A stretch of DNA of 64,000 nt, taken from Oligoflexia bacterium (lineage in GTDB: Bacteria; Bdellovibrionota; Bacteriovoracia; Bacteriovoracales; Bacteriovoracaceae). The stretch spans positions 36,956 to 100,955 of the forward strand of contig JAAEST010000020.1 in the NCBI GenBank assembly GCA_024229115.1, given 5' to 3'. Below, piece after piece: positions 26,066 to 34,345 of this stretch; the stretch's first letter is position 1, and each line of letters begins with the position of its first letter. The translations under genes and the position numbers were made by a program. The notes under the pieces were generated by a model. It saw only the letters and a program-made list of their open reading frames with translations, was not told the DNA's origin and ran no database searches.

Positions 26066-26605
26066 TTACTTCTTCGCAGGAGGGAAGCAGCTTTTATTCT
26101 TTTTTTGTACGGCCACTAAATAAAGAATAACAGAACTCTTCCCTTCTTTCTTTTCCATCTTCACACATGGGTCAGGATTCTTACTATACTCTTTATAAAA
26201 CCAGTGATTCTTATACGTCTTCTTAGGTAAATGAAAAACTGAACTTTTATAGCGATTTGGAATTTCTTCTATCTTTAAATTCTTAAAACTATCTGTATCA
26301 AGATCAGGACAAAATCGAGAGATAACTTTCCCCCAAGCTCCTAGAGTTTTCTTATCAGAGAACTCTGTTCTAAATAATTTTCTTCCTACAGCAATTGCAT
26401 ATTGGTAATGACTATACTTTCCACTGAAGCCATGTGGGGATGTCCCCTTCACTTTTATTTTGCATTCTTTATCAAGACATTTAGTAATGATGACTCTTTC
26501 AACGGCCTTCTCATCTAGCTTTGGACAAATAGCATCCCACTGAAGTGTTCCAGAAAAGCTTGGAAATGAAAATAAAATAGCACTTGTAACTAACAATCGC
26601 TTCAT
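26066..26605 (-). CDS. Secreted hypothetical protein
   Basis: The protein has 179 residues. A signal peptide (about 1-18, FPSFS-GTLQW) leads a basic mature protein with six Cys (AICPKLD, TKCLDKEC, RFCPDLD, DPCVKME, KSCFPPAKK), probably disulfide-bonded in the periplasm or outside. I do not recognise the family. AAGGAG lies 7 nt before the ATG. It lies downstream of the dus gene on the same strand with a 30-bp gap, so it may be read from the dus-cyclophilin transcript. Confidence 0.65.
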   Translation of the reverse strand: MKRLLVTSAILFSFPSFSGTLQWDAICPKLDEKAVERVIITKCLDKECKIKVKGTSPHGFSGKYSHYQYAIAVGRKLFRTEFSDKKTLGAWGKVISRFCPDLDTDSFKNLKIEEIPNRYKSSVFHLPKKTYKNHWFYKEYSKNPDPCVKMEKKEGKSSVILYLVAVQKKNKSCFPPAKK

Positions 26606-26635
26606 AACGACTCCTTAAACTAGTTACATTATAAA

Positions 26636-27688
26636 CTAATATGCTAATTCGGTGTAGTGACTTTGAAATAGTCCTGGTTTAGCAAAGAACTCAGAAATAA
26701 TTTCTCTCTTTTCTTGGAAGTTCTTTCCCCTATTAAGACGTTTATCTAGAGCATGGCCAAAATTAAGCCAAGGATGACTTACTCTAAGGTGAAAGTTGAA
26801 CCGGCGAAGTCCATCTTTGTATTCAAAGTATTCTTCTAGGACATTCGTAAGATAGATAAGAGAACGACCGTATTCACTGGCCTCCTCTTCTTTTGTTTCT
26901 GGCGCCTTCCCTTCACAGCCTTCTGGAGGCTCAAATCCAAGTTTTTCTCCGATTTGCCAAAGGATCCATGGTCTTGATGTCAGTGCTCTACCTATCATCA
27001 CACCATCACATCCGGTTTCTTCGAACATACGAAGAGCATCTTGATAAATTTGGATATCACCATTTCCAATAACTGGAATGTCGATGGCCTCTCTTAGCAT
27101 CTTTATCTGATTCCAGTCGGCTTTTCCTTTCCTCTTCATCTCAGCTGTTCGAGGATGAAGACAAACCCAAGAAGCTCCCCCCTCAACGAGACCATTTACA
27201 AAGTTTAGCAAGAATTGAAAATCATTTTGATGACCGCTTCGAAGCTTTACCGATACTGGAAGATCCGATGATCTCCTGGCCATGTCTACGACCTCAGCTG
27301 CATACTTTGGGTCTCCCATTAAAGAGACACCGTAATTATGTTTTAATGCCTTTCTAACCGGACATCCCATATTGATATCAATTCCTCTTGCCCCCCAATC
27401 TTTTAATCGCTCAATCGACGGGCGAATATATTTTTCTTCATTCCCTAATATTTGAGGTACAAGAAAGTCTTCACTTTCATGACGAAAAGTTTCTGGAGTT
27501 TCACCTACATTTTGAGCCGGTAATCGACGGCTACTAAGCATTTCAGTAGGCCAAATTGTTCTTGCGTTAGCCGGAAGATAGCTTCTTACAAGAAGCCTTA
27601 AGCCGATATGAGAAAGCCCCACCATGGGGGCCAACATAATTGGAAAATTTATTTGACCATCAAAAAGTGGCCTTTTGTCAGAGATCAT
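26636..27688 (-). CDS. dus: tRNA-dihydrouridine synthase
   Basis: The protein has 350 residues. FMN-barrel motifs are LAPMVGLSH (N terminus), QILGNEEKY, NMGCPVRKALKHNYGVSLM (with the catalytic Cys), VSVKLRSG, LHPRTAEMKRKGKADW and PVIGNGDI, and GRALTSRPW is near the C-terminal end. Dus reduces specific uridines in the tRNA D loop with NADPH. The subtype (A, B or C) cannot be fixed by eye. The start overlaps the upstream cyclophilin gene by 4 bp. Confidence 0.93.
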   Translation of the reverse strand: MISDKRPLFDGQINFPIMLAPMVGLSHIGLRLLVRSYLPANARTIWPTEMLSSRRLPAQNVGETPETFRHESEDFLVPQILGNEEKYIRPSIERLKDWGARGIDINMGCPVRKALKHNYGVSLMGDPKYAAEVVDMARRSSDLPVSVKLRSGHQNDFQFLLNFVNGLVEGGASWVCLHPRTAEMKRKGKADWNQIKMLREAIDIPVIGNGDIQIYQDALRMFEETGCDGVMIGRALTSRPWILWQIGEKLGFEPPEGCEGKAPETKEEEASEYGRSLIYLTNVLEEYFEYKDGLRRFNFHLRVSHPWLNFGHALDKRLNRGKNFQEKREIISEFFAKPGLFQSHYTELAY

Positions 27689-28248
27689 TTCATTACTTTG
27701 GCTTTCTTAATAATGATATTTTCTACTGGAAGATTTGCAAAAGGTCCATTTCTCTTTGTAGCCGCTTTCTTAATTTGATTAACAACACTCATCCCTTTGA
27801 TAACACGTCCAAAGACTGCGTAACCAAATGAGCGAGAGTCTTTTCCTCTATGATTGAGAAAATCATTATCGGCCACATTAATAAAGAACTGAGCTGTGGC
27901 ACTATTAACGTCACTTGTCCTCGCCATAGCGATAGTACCAATTGTATTTTGAATTTTATTAGTTGCTTCGTTAATGATTGGTTTTCTAGTCTTCTTTTTT
28001 TGGAGATTTGCTGTAAAGCCTCCGCCTTGAATCATAAACCCATCAATCACTCGATGAAATATTGTGCCATTATAGAAGCCACTATTTACATACTCTAAAA
28101 AGTTTTCAACTGTAGCTGGAGCTTTGTCTTTATAAAGCTCAATCGTCATTGATCCCTTACTTGTTTCAAAAACAACTTTCGGGTTACCTTTTGCATGGAT
28201 AGTAAGAGTAAGTAATAAAGAAATAAAAAAAGCAGTGAAGTTATTCAT
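27685..28248 (-). CDS. Periplasmic cyclophilin-type peptidyl-prolyl isomerase
   Basis: The protein has 187 residues from ATG 28248, which has GGAGG 6 nt upstream; an in-frame GTG 12 bp earlier is part of that site. A signal peptide ending IHA-K gives a periplasmic location, as in PpiA. Cyclophilin motifs are TIFHRVIDGFMIQGGGF (catalytic Arg and the FxxQGG motif), IAMARTSDVNSATAQFFINV and FGRVIKGMSVV. The enzyme isomerises proline peptide bonds in exported proteins. It is followed with a 4-bp overlap by dus, an unusual functional pair, probably just an operon of convenience. Confidence 0.92.
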   Translation of the reverse strand: MNNFTAFFISLLLTLTIHAKGNPKVVFETSKGSMTIELYKDKAPATVENFLEYVNSGFYNGTIFHRVIDGFMIQGGGFTANLQKKKTRKPIINEATNKIQNTIGTIAMARTSDVNSATAQFFINVADNDFLNHRGKDSRSFGYAVFGRVIKGMSVVNQIKKAATKRNGPFANLPVENIIIKKAKVMK

Positions 28249-28298
28249 AAGTTCCTCCACTGCTATTTTAACTAACTGTTGTGAATAAAGAAAGTTTC

Positions 28299-28883
28299 TT
28301 AGTTAAATTTGATATTTAAGTCTAAAGAAACTTTGTCGTGGATCATCTTGTCCCCTAAGTCAGAGAAGAATTTACCAGAACCGTAACGAATATTGTAATC
28401 AGTACGGTCAAAAACGAGCTTTCCACTAAACGTATTCCCTTTTCTTTGAAGCTTCACTTTCTGCTTCTTAGTAATATCTTTAATAGTAAGATTACCTTCT
28501 ACTTCATAAGTTCCCTTGCTAAGTTTCTTTGCCTTAGTAATCTCAAACTTAGATGTTTTATGTTTATCAACACTAAAAAAATCATCATTTTTTAAGTGGT
28601 TAACTAACTTCTGTGCCCACTCACCTTGAAGATCTTTTGGGTCAACTGAAATAGATGTCATATCAATAACAACAGAACCTGATTTAATCTTTTCACCATC
28701 GAGGGCAATCTTTCCAGACTTAACCTTGATATCACCAAAGTGTTTACCAGTAACTTTTGTTCCAAGCCACTTAACTGAAGAAGCATCAGTATTTGCATTT
28801 AAGTTTTTAACAGAACTACTGGCCTGGGCCGAAAGTACTGTCAGTGCGATCATCGCGATTGTCATTAAAATTGTATTTTTCAT
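28299..28883 (-). CDS. YceI family periplasmic protein
   Basis: The protein has 194 residues. A signal peptide (ending AQA-S) is followed by the YceI lipocalin-like beta-barrel: SVKWLGTKVTGKHFGDIKVK, SVVIDMTSISV, LVNHLKNDDFFSVDKH and GNLTIKDITKKQK are the family blocks. YceI proteins bind long isoprenoid or other lipids in the periplasm. TAGGAGG is a strong ribosome binding site. A promoter about 70 bp upstream is listed separately. It is followed by the cyclophilin gene after 50 bp. Confidence 0.93.
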   Translation of the reverse strand: MKNTILMTIAMIALTVLSAQASSSVKNLNANTDASSVKWLGTKVTGKHFGDIKVKSGKIALDGEKIKSGSVVIDMTSISVDPKDLQGEWAQKLVNHLKNDDFFSVDKHKTSKFEITKAKKLSKGTYEVEGNLTIKDITKKQKVKLQRKGNTFSGKLVFDRTDYNIRYGSGKFFSDLGDKMIHDKVSLDLNIKFN

Positions 28884-28954
28884 AAAGCCTCCTACGCTTT
28901 GTTTTTGAATTTCGTTAAATGAATTGTGACAGACTTGTTAATAAACCAAAAGTA

Positions 28955-28983
28955 TTAATATTTAATGGATATTATAAATTCAA
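28955..28983 (-). promoter_or_regulatory. Likely promoter of the YceI gene
   Basis: On the minus strand there is TTGAAT (28978-28983), a 17-bp spacer and TATTAA (28955-28960). It would give a leader of about 65 nt that includes the strong ribosome binding site. Confidence 0.4.
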
Positions 28984-29050
28984 TTTATACATATACGAGA
29001 TTTTAGATACTTATGTTGTTAAATAGCATCTTTCATGGGATGATTTTCCT

Positions 29051-30442
29051 ATGTCTAATACTTTTTTTCGCAGAGATTTCTATGCTCACAACGTCATCAT
29101 TATTTTGGCCCTCTGTGGAATTTATTTAAACTCAATCCCAATAACGACTGCTGATAATGCTGTCTGGTTAAGATTAGGTGATCTTTTTTGGGAAAACTTA
29201 TCAGTTATTCGCCATGATCCTTTTTCTTTTCTAGAGACAAAAGAAATGATTTATCCCGCTTGGGGTGCAGGAGCACTTTACTCACTAATAAATAAGGTTG
29301 CAGGACTTGAGGGTATCGAGCTCTTTCATAAGTTCTATCATCTCTTCTTTCTTTTCTTAATGACATTTCTTAATCGAGATTTTTTTTCAAAGAAGTTTAA
29401 TTTTCCAACCTTATTAATCACTCTTCTTTCAATTTACTTAGGAACATTTTTTATTAATAGGCCTGCAGGTCTTGTTTCAATTCCATTTTTACTCATCACA
29501 TATCTTTGTTTTTCTTCTAAGAGTTCTTTTTTTAAAAGATATTTTCTGGCACTTGTACTTGGAATAATTTGGAATAATATTCATGGCTCAGCCATTCTTT
29601 TTCCTCTTATTATTGGTCTAGGTCTAGTCTTAGATTATTATCGTAAAACAATATCAATCTTAAAGATGATTTCATTGGCCATTATTCCTTTTGCCTTATT
29701 ATTTATAAATCCCTTTGGAAGTAAGTTATTTCCTTATATTTTAGAAACAGCTAGGATAAGTCGTTCAAGAGGAATTACAGAGTGGGATGGGATTCTTACT
29801 CTTAATTATGTCGAACAGTCAGCTGGAATAATCTTTCTCATCATCTTATTGATACTTGCCATTAAAAGAAGGGCCATTAAAAATGGGTTTGTTCCCATGC
29901 TTGTCTCTATGATTACTCTTTCCCTTACCGGAATCAGACATTCAGTATGGCCAAGTTGGATGAGCCTCCTCACTCTTAAGAATAAGAACGAAAGAGAGTT
30001 CAACTTATCAAAGATCTCCCCCTTTGTTTGTGGCTTCTTAGTTATACTTTTTATTTTGACCCTCGTTCCATCTATTCAAAAGAAAATCGCTGGTGACGAC
30101 TATATGAAATATAATAAATATAGTCCTGCTAACGTTATCCAATATATTGATAATAAAGGAAATATTTTTAATGAATTTGAATTTGGTAGTTTTCTAATTT
30201 ATTCCCTGCCAAATAAAATATTTATTGATACTCGAAATATTATCTACGCTGAAAAGCAATTTAAAGAGTACAAAGATGTCATGTTAGCTAAAGATAATTG
30301 GCAAGAGATTTTACAACAATATAATGTGGAATGGTTACTTGTCGGAGCGGATAGAAAACCTATTATCGAAGCTATAAGTCTCCAATCTTCCTGGAAAGTT
30401 ATCTTTAGAGATAAGAATTACTTTCTGGCCAAAAAATTATGA
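29051..30442 (+). CDS. Polytopic membrane protein, GT-C-like
   Basis: The protein has 463 residues with about ten hydrophobic helices and a soluble C-terminal part from about residue 360. AVWLRLGDLF followed by RHDPFSFLE resembles the first periplasmic loop of GT-C enzymes (a DxxxHxRxG then DPFSY pattern). INRPAGLVSIPFLLI matches an RPQ-like helix start, and FGSFLIYSLPNKIFIDTR fits their C-terminal module. Most known relatives transfer sugars from lipid carriers, but the function here is unproven. The ATG has GATGAT 6 nt upstream. The stop overlaps by 4 bp the start of the queuosine mannosyltransferase-like gene. Confidence 0.65.
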   Translation: MSNTFFRRDFYAHNVIIILALCGIYLNSIPITTADNAVWLRLGDLFWENLSVIRHDPFSFLETKEMIYPAWGAGALYSLINKVAGLEGIELFHKFYHLFFLFLMTFLNRDFFSKKFNFPTLLITLLSIYLGTFFINRPAGLVSIPFLLITYLCFSSKSSFFKRYFLALVLGIIWNNIHGSAILFPLIIGLGLVLDYYRKTISILKMISLAIIPFALLFINPFGSKLFPYILETARISRSRGITEWDGILTLNYVEQSAGIIFLIILLILAIKRRAIKNGFVPMLVSMITLSLTGIRHSVWPSWMSLLTLKNKNEREFNLSKISPFVCGFLVILFILTLVPSIQKKIAGDDYMKYNKYSPANVIQYIDNKGNIFNEFEFGSFLIYSLPNKIFIDTRNIIYAEKQFKEYKDVMLAKDNWQEILQQYNVEWLLVGADRKPIIEAISLQSSWKVIFRDKNYFLAKKL

Positions 30443-31560
30443 AAAAATATTTTCTAGTCGAATCATTCTATGGAGGAAGCCATAAGAAATGGCTTGATCA
30501 ACTGGTAAGAAATATTCCCCTTGATTTTAAAGTTTTTACAATGAAAGATCGTCATTGGAAGTGGAGAAATCAAGGTAGTGCTCTTCATTTAACTAATGAA
30601 ATCAACCAGGCCTTTCTTTATGATAAAGAAATCCCTGAAGCCTTTATTGTTACCAGTATCATCGACTTAAATCTTTTTAAAAATCTTTTACATAAAGACT
30701 TACAAAGTGTTCCTATCATTCTCTATTTCCATGAAAACCAATTTGCCTATCCCTTTCAGGAAGATCCAATAACAGGAAAAATGAAAGAAAGTGATATACA
30801 CTACCCTTTTCTCAACTTTACAAGTGCCCTTGTGGCCGACAAATGTTTGTTTAATAGCAAATATAATATGAATACTTTTCTCCAAGGAGCTAGGTCTCTA
30901 CTCAAGAGAATGCCTGATTATAATCAAGCTCACTTAGTTGAAGGTATCGAAAAAAAATGTTCCTTTCTTCCCTTAGGTCTTGAACTTAATACTCAAGAAC
31001 CTAAGAAAAGCTTTAACGAACTCTCCAATGAGATTAGAATTTTATGGAATCATCGTTGGGAACATGACAAAAACCCTGACCTATTCTTTAAGGTAATGGA
31101 AGAGCTCATCCTAGAAGGATTTAATCTCAATATATGCTTAGCAGGAGAAAGAAATAAGAGAGTACCTGAGTCATTTAATAGCTTTATTCATCGCTATCCC
31201 AATAATATTCGCAGCCACCACTTACTCTCAAAAGATGAATATAGAGAAGCTCTTCATTGGGCCCACTTCTGCCCCAATACTTCAACACAGGACTTTTTTG
31301 GTATCTCCCTCATCGAGTCTATGAGCTATGGAGTTATTCCCCTCGTCCCAAATCGCATGGCCTTTCCAGAGCACTTTGAAAAAAGCGAATTAGCTTCAAA
31401 GCTCTTATACAAAGGAGATTCGAAAATTTCACCTCTCCTTAAAAGTTTAATTAACCAGGAAAATCTCGCAGAGATTTCTTCTTTGTGCCAAAAAACTTCT
31501 CACCAATATTTATGGACACACCTTGAAAAAAGGTACCTCGAGTCATTTAAAGTGAATTAA
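30439..31560 (+). CDS. Putative tRNA-queuosine alpha-mannosyltransferase (QTMAN/GTDC1-like)
   Basis: The protein has 373 residues. The N-terminal domain follows the DUF3524 / QTMAN_N pattern: VESFYGGSHKKWLDQL, RHWKWRNQGSA, YFHENQFAYPF, FNFTSALVADKCLFNSKYN and a MPDY. The C-terminal GT-B half has the donor-binding motif FFGISLIESMSYGVIPLVP (Glu-x7-Glu). Eukaryotic homologues add mannose to queuosine in tRNA-Asp; the bacterial proteins carry the same name by homology. QueG, the last queuosine-synthesis enzyme, is encoded at 53.9-54.9 kb, so the base it needs is probably made. It is translationally coupled to the GT-C-like gene, so a surface sugar role cannot be excluded. Confidence 0.7.
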   Translation: MKKYFLVESFYGGSHKKWLDQLVRNIPLDFKVFTMKDRHWKWRNQGSALHLTNEINQAFLYDKEIPEAFIVTSIIDLNLFKNLLHKDLQSVPIILYFHENQFAYPFQEDPITGKMKESDIHYPFLNFTSALVADKCLFNSKYNMNTFLQGARSLLKRMPDYNQAHLVEGIEKKCSFLPLGLELNTQEPKKSFNELSNEIRILWNHRWEHDKNPDLFFKVMEELILEGFNLNICLAGERNKRVPESFNSFIHRYPNNIRSHHLLSKDEYREALHWAHFCPNTSTQDFFGISLIESMSYGVIPLVPNRMAFPEHFEKSELASKLLYKGDSKISPLLKSLINQENLAEISSLCQKTSHQYLWTHLEKRYLESFKVN

Positions 31561-31611
31561 GCTTAAACTTCTCCGATCAATTGTCGAAGAGTAGTTACTC
31601 AAGGAGGATTT

Positions 31612-31785
31612 ATGAGTTTTAACGTAACAGTGAAGATTGGTGATTACATGGAAAAATTTGAATTCGGTACAGTTGAAGAAAGACATGAATTTATCGAAGT
31701 AACGAAAGAAATGAATCCAAAAGTCCAACTGATCACTGAAGAAGAAGAGCTCGAGTCCCATCAAAAGACATACGCTTGTCTATGA
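31612..31785 (+). CDS. Small acidic protein of 57 residues
   Basis: A short reading frame starts MSFNVTVKIGDYMEKFEFG and ends in KTYACL. The strong AAGGAGG sits 5-6 nt before its ATG. The protein is acidic (a run of EEEELE) and cytoplasmic, with no family I recognise. Its place between the mannosyltransferase-like gene and pepA and its excellent ribosome binding site support real translation. The terminator-like hairpin before pepA lies 37 bp after the stop. Confidence 0.6.
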   Translation: MSFNVTVKIGDYMEKFEFGTVEERHEFIEVTKEMNPKVQLITEEEELESHQKTYACL

Positions 31786-31821
31786 CACACTAGCCTACTA
31801 AATTAAGGTAAATCGATATAT

Positions 31822-31858
31822 ACTCCTTTCGTAATATCCATTCGAAAGGAGTTTTTTT
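31822..31858 (+). terminator. Terminator-like hairpin that contains the pepA ribosome binding site
   Basis: ACTCCTTTCG (31822-31831), an 11-nt loop and CGAAAGGAGT (31843-31852) form a perfect 10-bp stem followed by a run of T to 31858. The pepA ATG is the next base. The right arm contains AAAGGAG, the only ribosome binding site of pepA, so the hairpin can both stop transcription from upstream and hide translation initiation. Confidence 0.75.
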
Positions 31859-33361
31859 ATGTCCTTAACAATTAAACCAACTACTATTGTTAAAAGTGCA
31901 ACCGTTAAATCATTCAAGAAAATCAAAGTTGTCGCCAAAGATATTAATGCCTTTGTCTTTCCTCTTTCTAAGTTCAAAGAATCTTCAAAACTTTTAAAAG
32001 ACTTTTTGGCCTCTCATCAACTTAAAGAAATTAGTTCAGATAAAGCTGGAAGTTATTCTTTCCAGACTCCAAAAGGAAACCTTACTGTTATCTCTGTTCC
32101 TGAAGAAGTTTTAGAACTGGCCACTCATGAGGGTATGCTTGATGAAAGTAATTATACATATTGTAGAGACCATGTCGGTGCTATTATTTCAAAAGCAGAC
32201 TTAAAAGAAAAAACAACCGTTAATATCTCTTTCTATGAGCTTGAGTATGATGAAGTTTTAGGAAGCGCTCTTGGAATGGATATGGGTTATTACCATTTCT
32301 CGAAAAAGAGAACTAAGCCTGTGGTTAATGTATTCTACAATGGTGCCCTTAACGATAAAGGTGTTAAGGAAGCTCTTAAAGCTGCCAGCCAAATTAGTGG
32401 TGGTGTAAACATCTCAAGACACCTAGTCGATACACCTCCAAATCTTAAAAGACCAATTGATTATTCGAATGCTGTTGTTGAATTATTCAAAGGAATGGCC
32501 AACGTTAAGCTGACTGTTTGGGATGATAAGAAACTAAAGAAAGAAAATATGGGTTTAATCTCTGCTGTGGGACAGGCCAGTGAACAAGGACCTCGTATGG
32601 TTCATATTTCTTACCGTCCAAAAAAGTCTAACCTTGATCAACCACTTGCTTTTGTTGGTAAGGGAATTACATTTGACTCAGGTGGATTAAATATTAAACC
32701 TGGTGGTTCAATGAGATTGATGAAAAAAGATATGGGTGGATCTGCCTCAATTGTTGGACTTGCCTACTGGGCAGCCACTTCTAAAGTAGAAACTCCTTGT
32801 GACTTCTATCTTGCTCTGGCCGAGAATGCTATTGATGCTAATAGTTTTAGACCAAGCGATATTCTTCAAGCAAGAAATGGAATGACCGTTGAAATTGATA
32901 ATACAGATGCCGAAGGTCGACTTGTGATGGCCGACGTTCTTTCTTATGCGGCTGAAAAGAAAGGTAAAGACAAGCCTCTATACCTTATTGATGTTGCGAC
33001 ATTAACAGGTGCTATCAAAGTAGGACTTGGCTCCGAGCTTGGTGGACTCTTCTCAGATGATGATGAACTAGCATTCTTACTCCAAAGTTGTGCTCAAGTT
33101 TCAGGAGACTACCTCTGGAGAATGCCACTTCTAAAGTCACAAAGAAAGAAACTAAATACTCCATTTGCTGATATTGTTAACTCTGCTGGTGGATTTGGTG
33201 GAGCTGTTAGAGCGGCTATGTTCTTAAAAGATTTTAAAGGTGATATCCCTTGGGCCCACCTTGATATTTATCAATGGCAAGATGGGACTGGACCATACGC
33301 TCACTCTGGTGGAGCTGGTCAGTCGGTTCAGTGCTTGGCTCAGTTTGTCTCACAATTTTAG
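31859..33361 (+). CDS. pepA: Leucyl aminopeptidase (M17)
   Basis: The protein has 500 residues, normal for PepA. The catalytic domain has GKGITFDSGGLNIKPG, MKKDMGGSA, NTDAEGRLVMADVLSYA and DVATLTGA. These hold the two-zinc ligands and the bicarbonate-site Arg of M17 enzymes. It releases N-terminal residues from peptides in the cytoplasm; E. coli PepA also binds DNA, which cannot be judged here. The ribosome binding site is inside the right arm of a terminator-like hairpin that ends at the ATG. A promoter within the 73-bp gap is not obvious. The Crp-type gene converges 9 bp downstream. Confidence 0.96.
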   Translation: MSLTIKPTTIVKSATVKSFKKIKVVAKDINAFVFPLSKFKESSKLLKDFLASHQLKEISSDKAGSYSFQTPKGNLTVISVPEEVLELATHEGMLDESNYTYCRDHVGAIISKADLKEKTTVNISFYELEYDEVLGSALGMDMGYYHFSKKRTKPVVNVFYNGALNDKGVKEALKAASQISGGVNISRHLVDTPPNLKRPIDYSNAVVELFKGMANVKLTVWDDKKLKKENMGLISAVGQASEQGPRMVHISYRPKKSNLDQPLAFVGKGITFDSGGLNIKPGGSMRLMKKDMGGSASIVGLAYWAATSKVETPCDFYLALAENAIDANSFRPSDILQARNGMTVEIDNTDAEGRLVMADVLSYAAEKKGKDKPLYLIDVATLTGAIKVGLGSELGGLFSDDDELAFLLQSCAQVSGDYLWRMPLLKSQRKKLNTPFADIVNSAGGFGGAVRAAMFLKDFKGDIPWAHLDIYQWQDGTGPYAHSGGAGQSVQCLAQFVSQF

Positions 33362-33370
33362 TAGGCAGTT

Positions 33371-33967
33371 CTATTCAACCTTACCTTCGGCCTTTAACTT
33401 TTTAATCACTCTGTTAAGGGCCGAGGCAGTTACCCCTAAGAAACTCGCTAATTGATATTGAGGAACTCTCTTAATAATTTCAGGCTGTGTTTCAACTAAA
33501 CTCATATATCTTTGAGCGGCATCACTCATTAGAAAGTGATACTCTCTTTCGGTCTTTTCTAAGTAATTTAACTCAGCAACTACCCGACTTAGTCTTTCCC
33601 AACATTGATGTTCATCGTAGAACTTCAAAAACTTTTCATAATTTATAGTGAGAAGATCACCTTCTTCAATCGCCTGAATATAATAACGGCTTGGAAGTTT
33701 AGAAAGTAGAGACGGATAACCGGCCATAACCTGATTTTCAAATCGAAAAGCATGATTCGATTCATTTCCATCTTCATCAACATAATACATTCTTACTCCA
33801 CCTCTAAGAATGAATGCAGCTTCATTAGCAACTTCGCCTGCCTTTAAAAGAATTTCTCCTTTTTCAACTTTTCTAGGCGTAAGAACAGAAACTAACTTTT
33901 CCCACTGCTCTGGGGGAATTTCAGAATATTTCTTAATATTGTAATAAAGAATTTCGTACTGAACCAT
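33371..33967 (-). CDS. Crp/Fnr family regulator
   Basis: The protein has 198 residues. A cyclic-nucleotide-binding-type beta roll (VEKGEILLKAGEVANEAAFI, LRGGVRMYYV, about residues 34-65) is followed by a dimer helix and a C-terminal helix-turn-helix (QYQLASFLGVTASALNRVIKKL). No Fe-S cysteines of the Fnr kind and no typical cAMP Arg-Ser pair are seen, so the effector is unknown. GGAG lies 6 nt before the ATG. It converges with pepA. The TetR-type operon starts about 80 bp beyond its start on the other strand. Confidence 0.88.
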   Translation of the reverse strand: MVQYEILYYNIKKYSEIPPEQWEKLVSVLTPRKVEKGEILLKAGEVANEAAFILRGGVRMYYVDEDGNESNHAFRFENQVMAGYPSLLSKLPSRYYIQAIEEGDLLTINYEKFLKFYDEHQCWERLSRVVAELNYLEKTEREYHFLMSDAAQRYMSLVETQPEIIKRVPQYQLASFLGVTASALNRVIKKLKAEGKVE

Positions 33968-34048
33968 GTAATCTCCAATAGAGTTTATTGTATCAAATTA
34001 GGCAAAAGTTTCCTTAACTAACCGTTATTACGGTAATTTATACAGGGG

Positions 34049-34077
34049 TTGAACCGAACGATCGTACGTGTTAATAT
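34049..34077 (+). promoter_or_regulatory. Promoter of the TetR-methyltransferase operon
   Basis: TTGAAC (34049-34054), a 17-bp spacer and TATAAT-like TAATAT (34072-34077). The first operator copy lies within the spacer and the second just downstream of the -10. Confidence 0.7.
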
Positions 34078-34097
34078 GCTTAAAAGAACGGTCGTTC
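34056..34097. promoter_or_regulatory. Paired palindromic operators, GAACGRTCGTWC
   Basis: Two near-identical palindromes are present: GAACGATCGTAC (34056-34067) and GAACGGTCGTTC (34086-34097). Their centres are 30 bp, about three helical turns, apart. They flank the -10 of the operon that encodes a TetR-type protein, so autorepression is the simple reading. Confidence 0.7.
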
Positions 34098-34114
34098 GCA
34101 AAATAGGAGGAATT

Positions 34115-34342
34115 ATGATACCTTTATTAAAAAACATCGAGCTCTCTTCTCTCTTACCAAGTGATAAAGCAGAGCTTAAAATTGTAAAAGACCAGTTTAA
34201 TTTTTTATTTGAAATCATCAAGCCATATATTGATGGCCAAGCTTTCATTGAAGACTTTAATCAGGCCCTAGAACTTTATCCTGAAAATCAGGAAAGTGCT
34301 GAGTTTGAAAAACAGATCTACAAGGAACTTGAACGCTATTAA
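34115..34342 (+). CDS. Small acidic protein, first gene of the TetR operon
   Basis: The protein has 75 residues from the ATG at 34115, which has AGGAGG 5 nt upstream; the longer frame would run through the operators. It is acidic and helical (FEIIKPYIDGQAFIEDFNQA, FEKQIYKELERY), without signal peptide. No family was recognised. It is followed 3 bp later by the TetR-type gene, so it is the first product under control of the repeated operator. Confidence 0.65.
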   Translation: MIPLLKNIELSSLLPSDKAELKIVKDQFNFLFEIIKPYIDGQAFIEDFNQALELYPENQESAEFEKQIYKELERY

Positions 34343-34345
34343 GAT

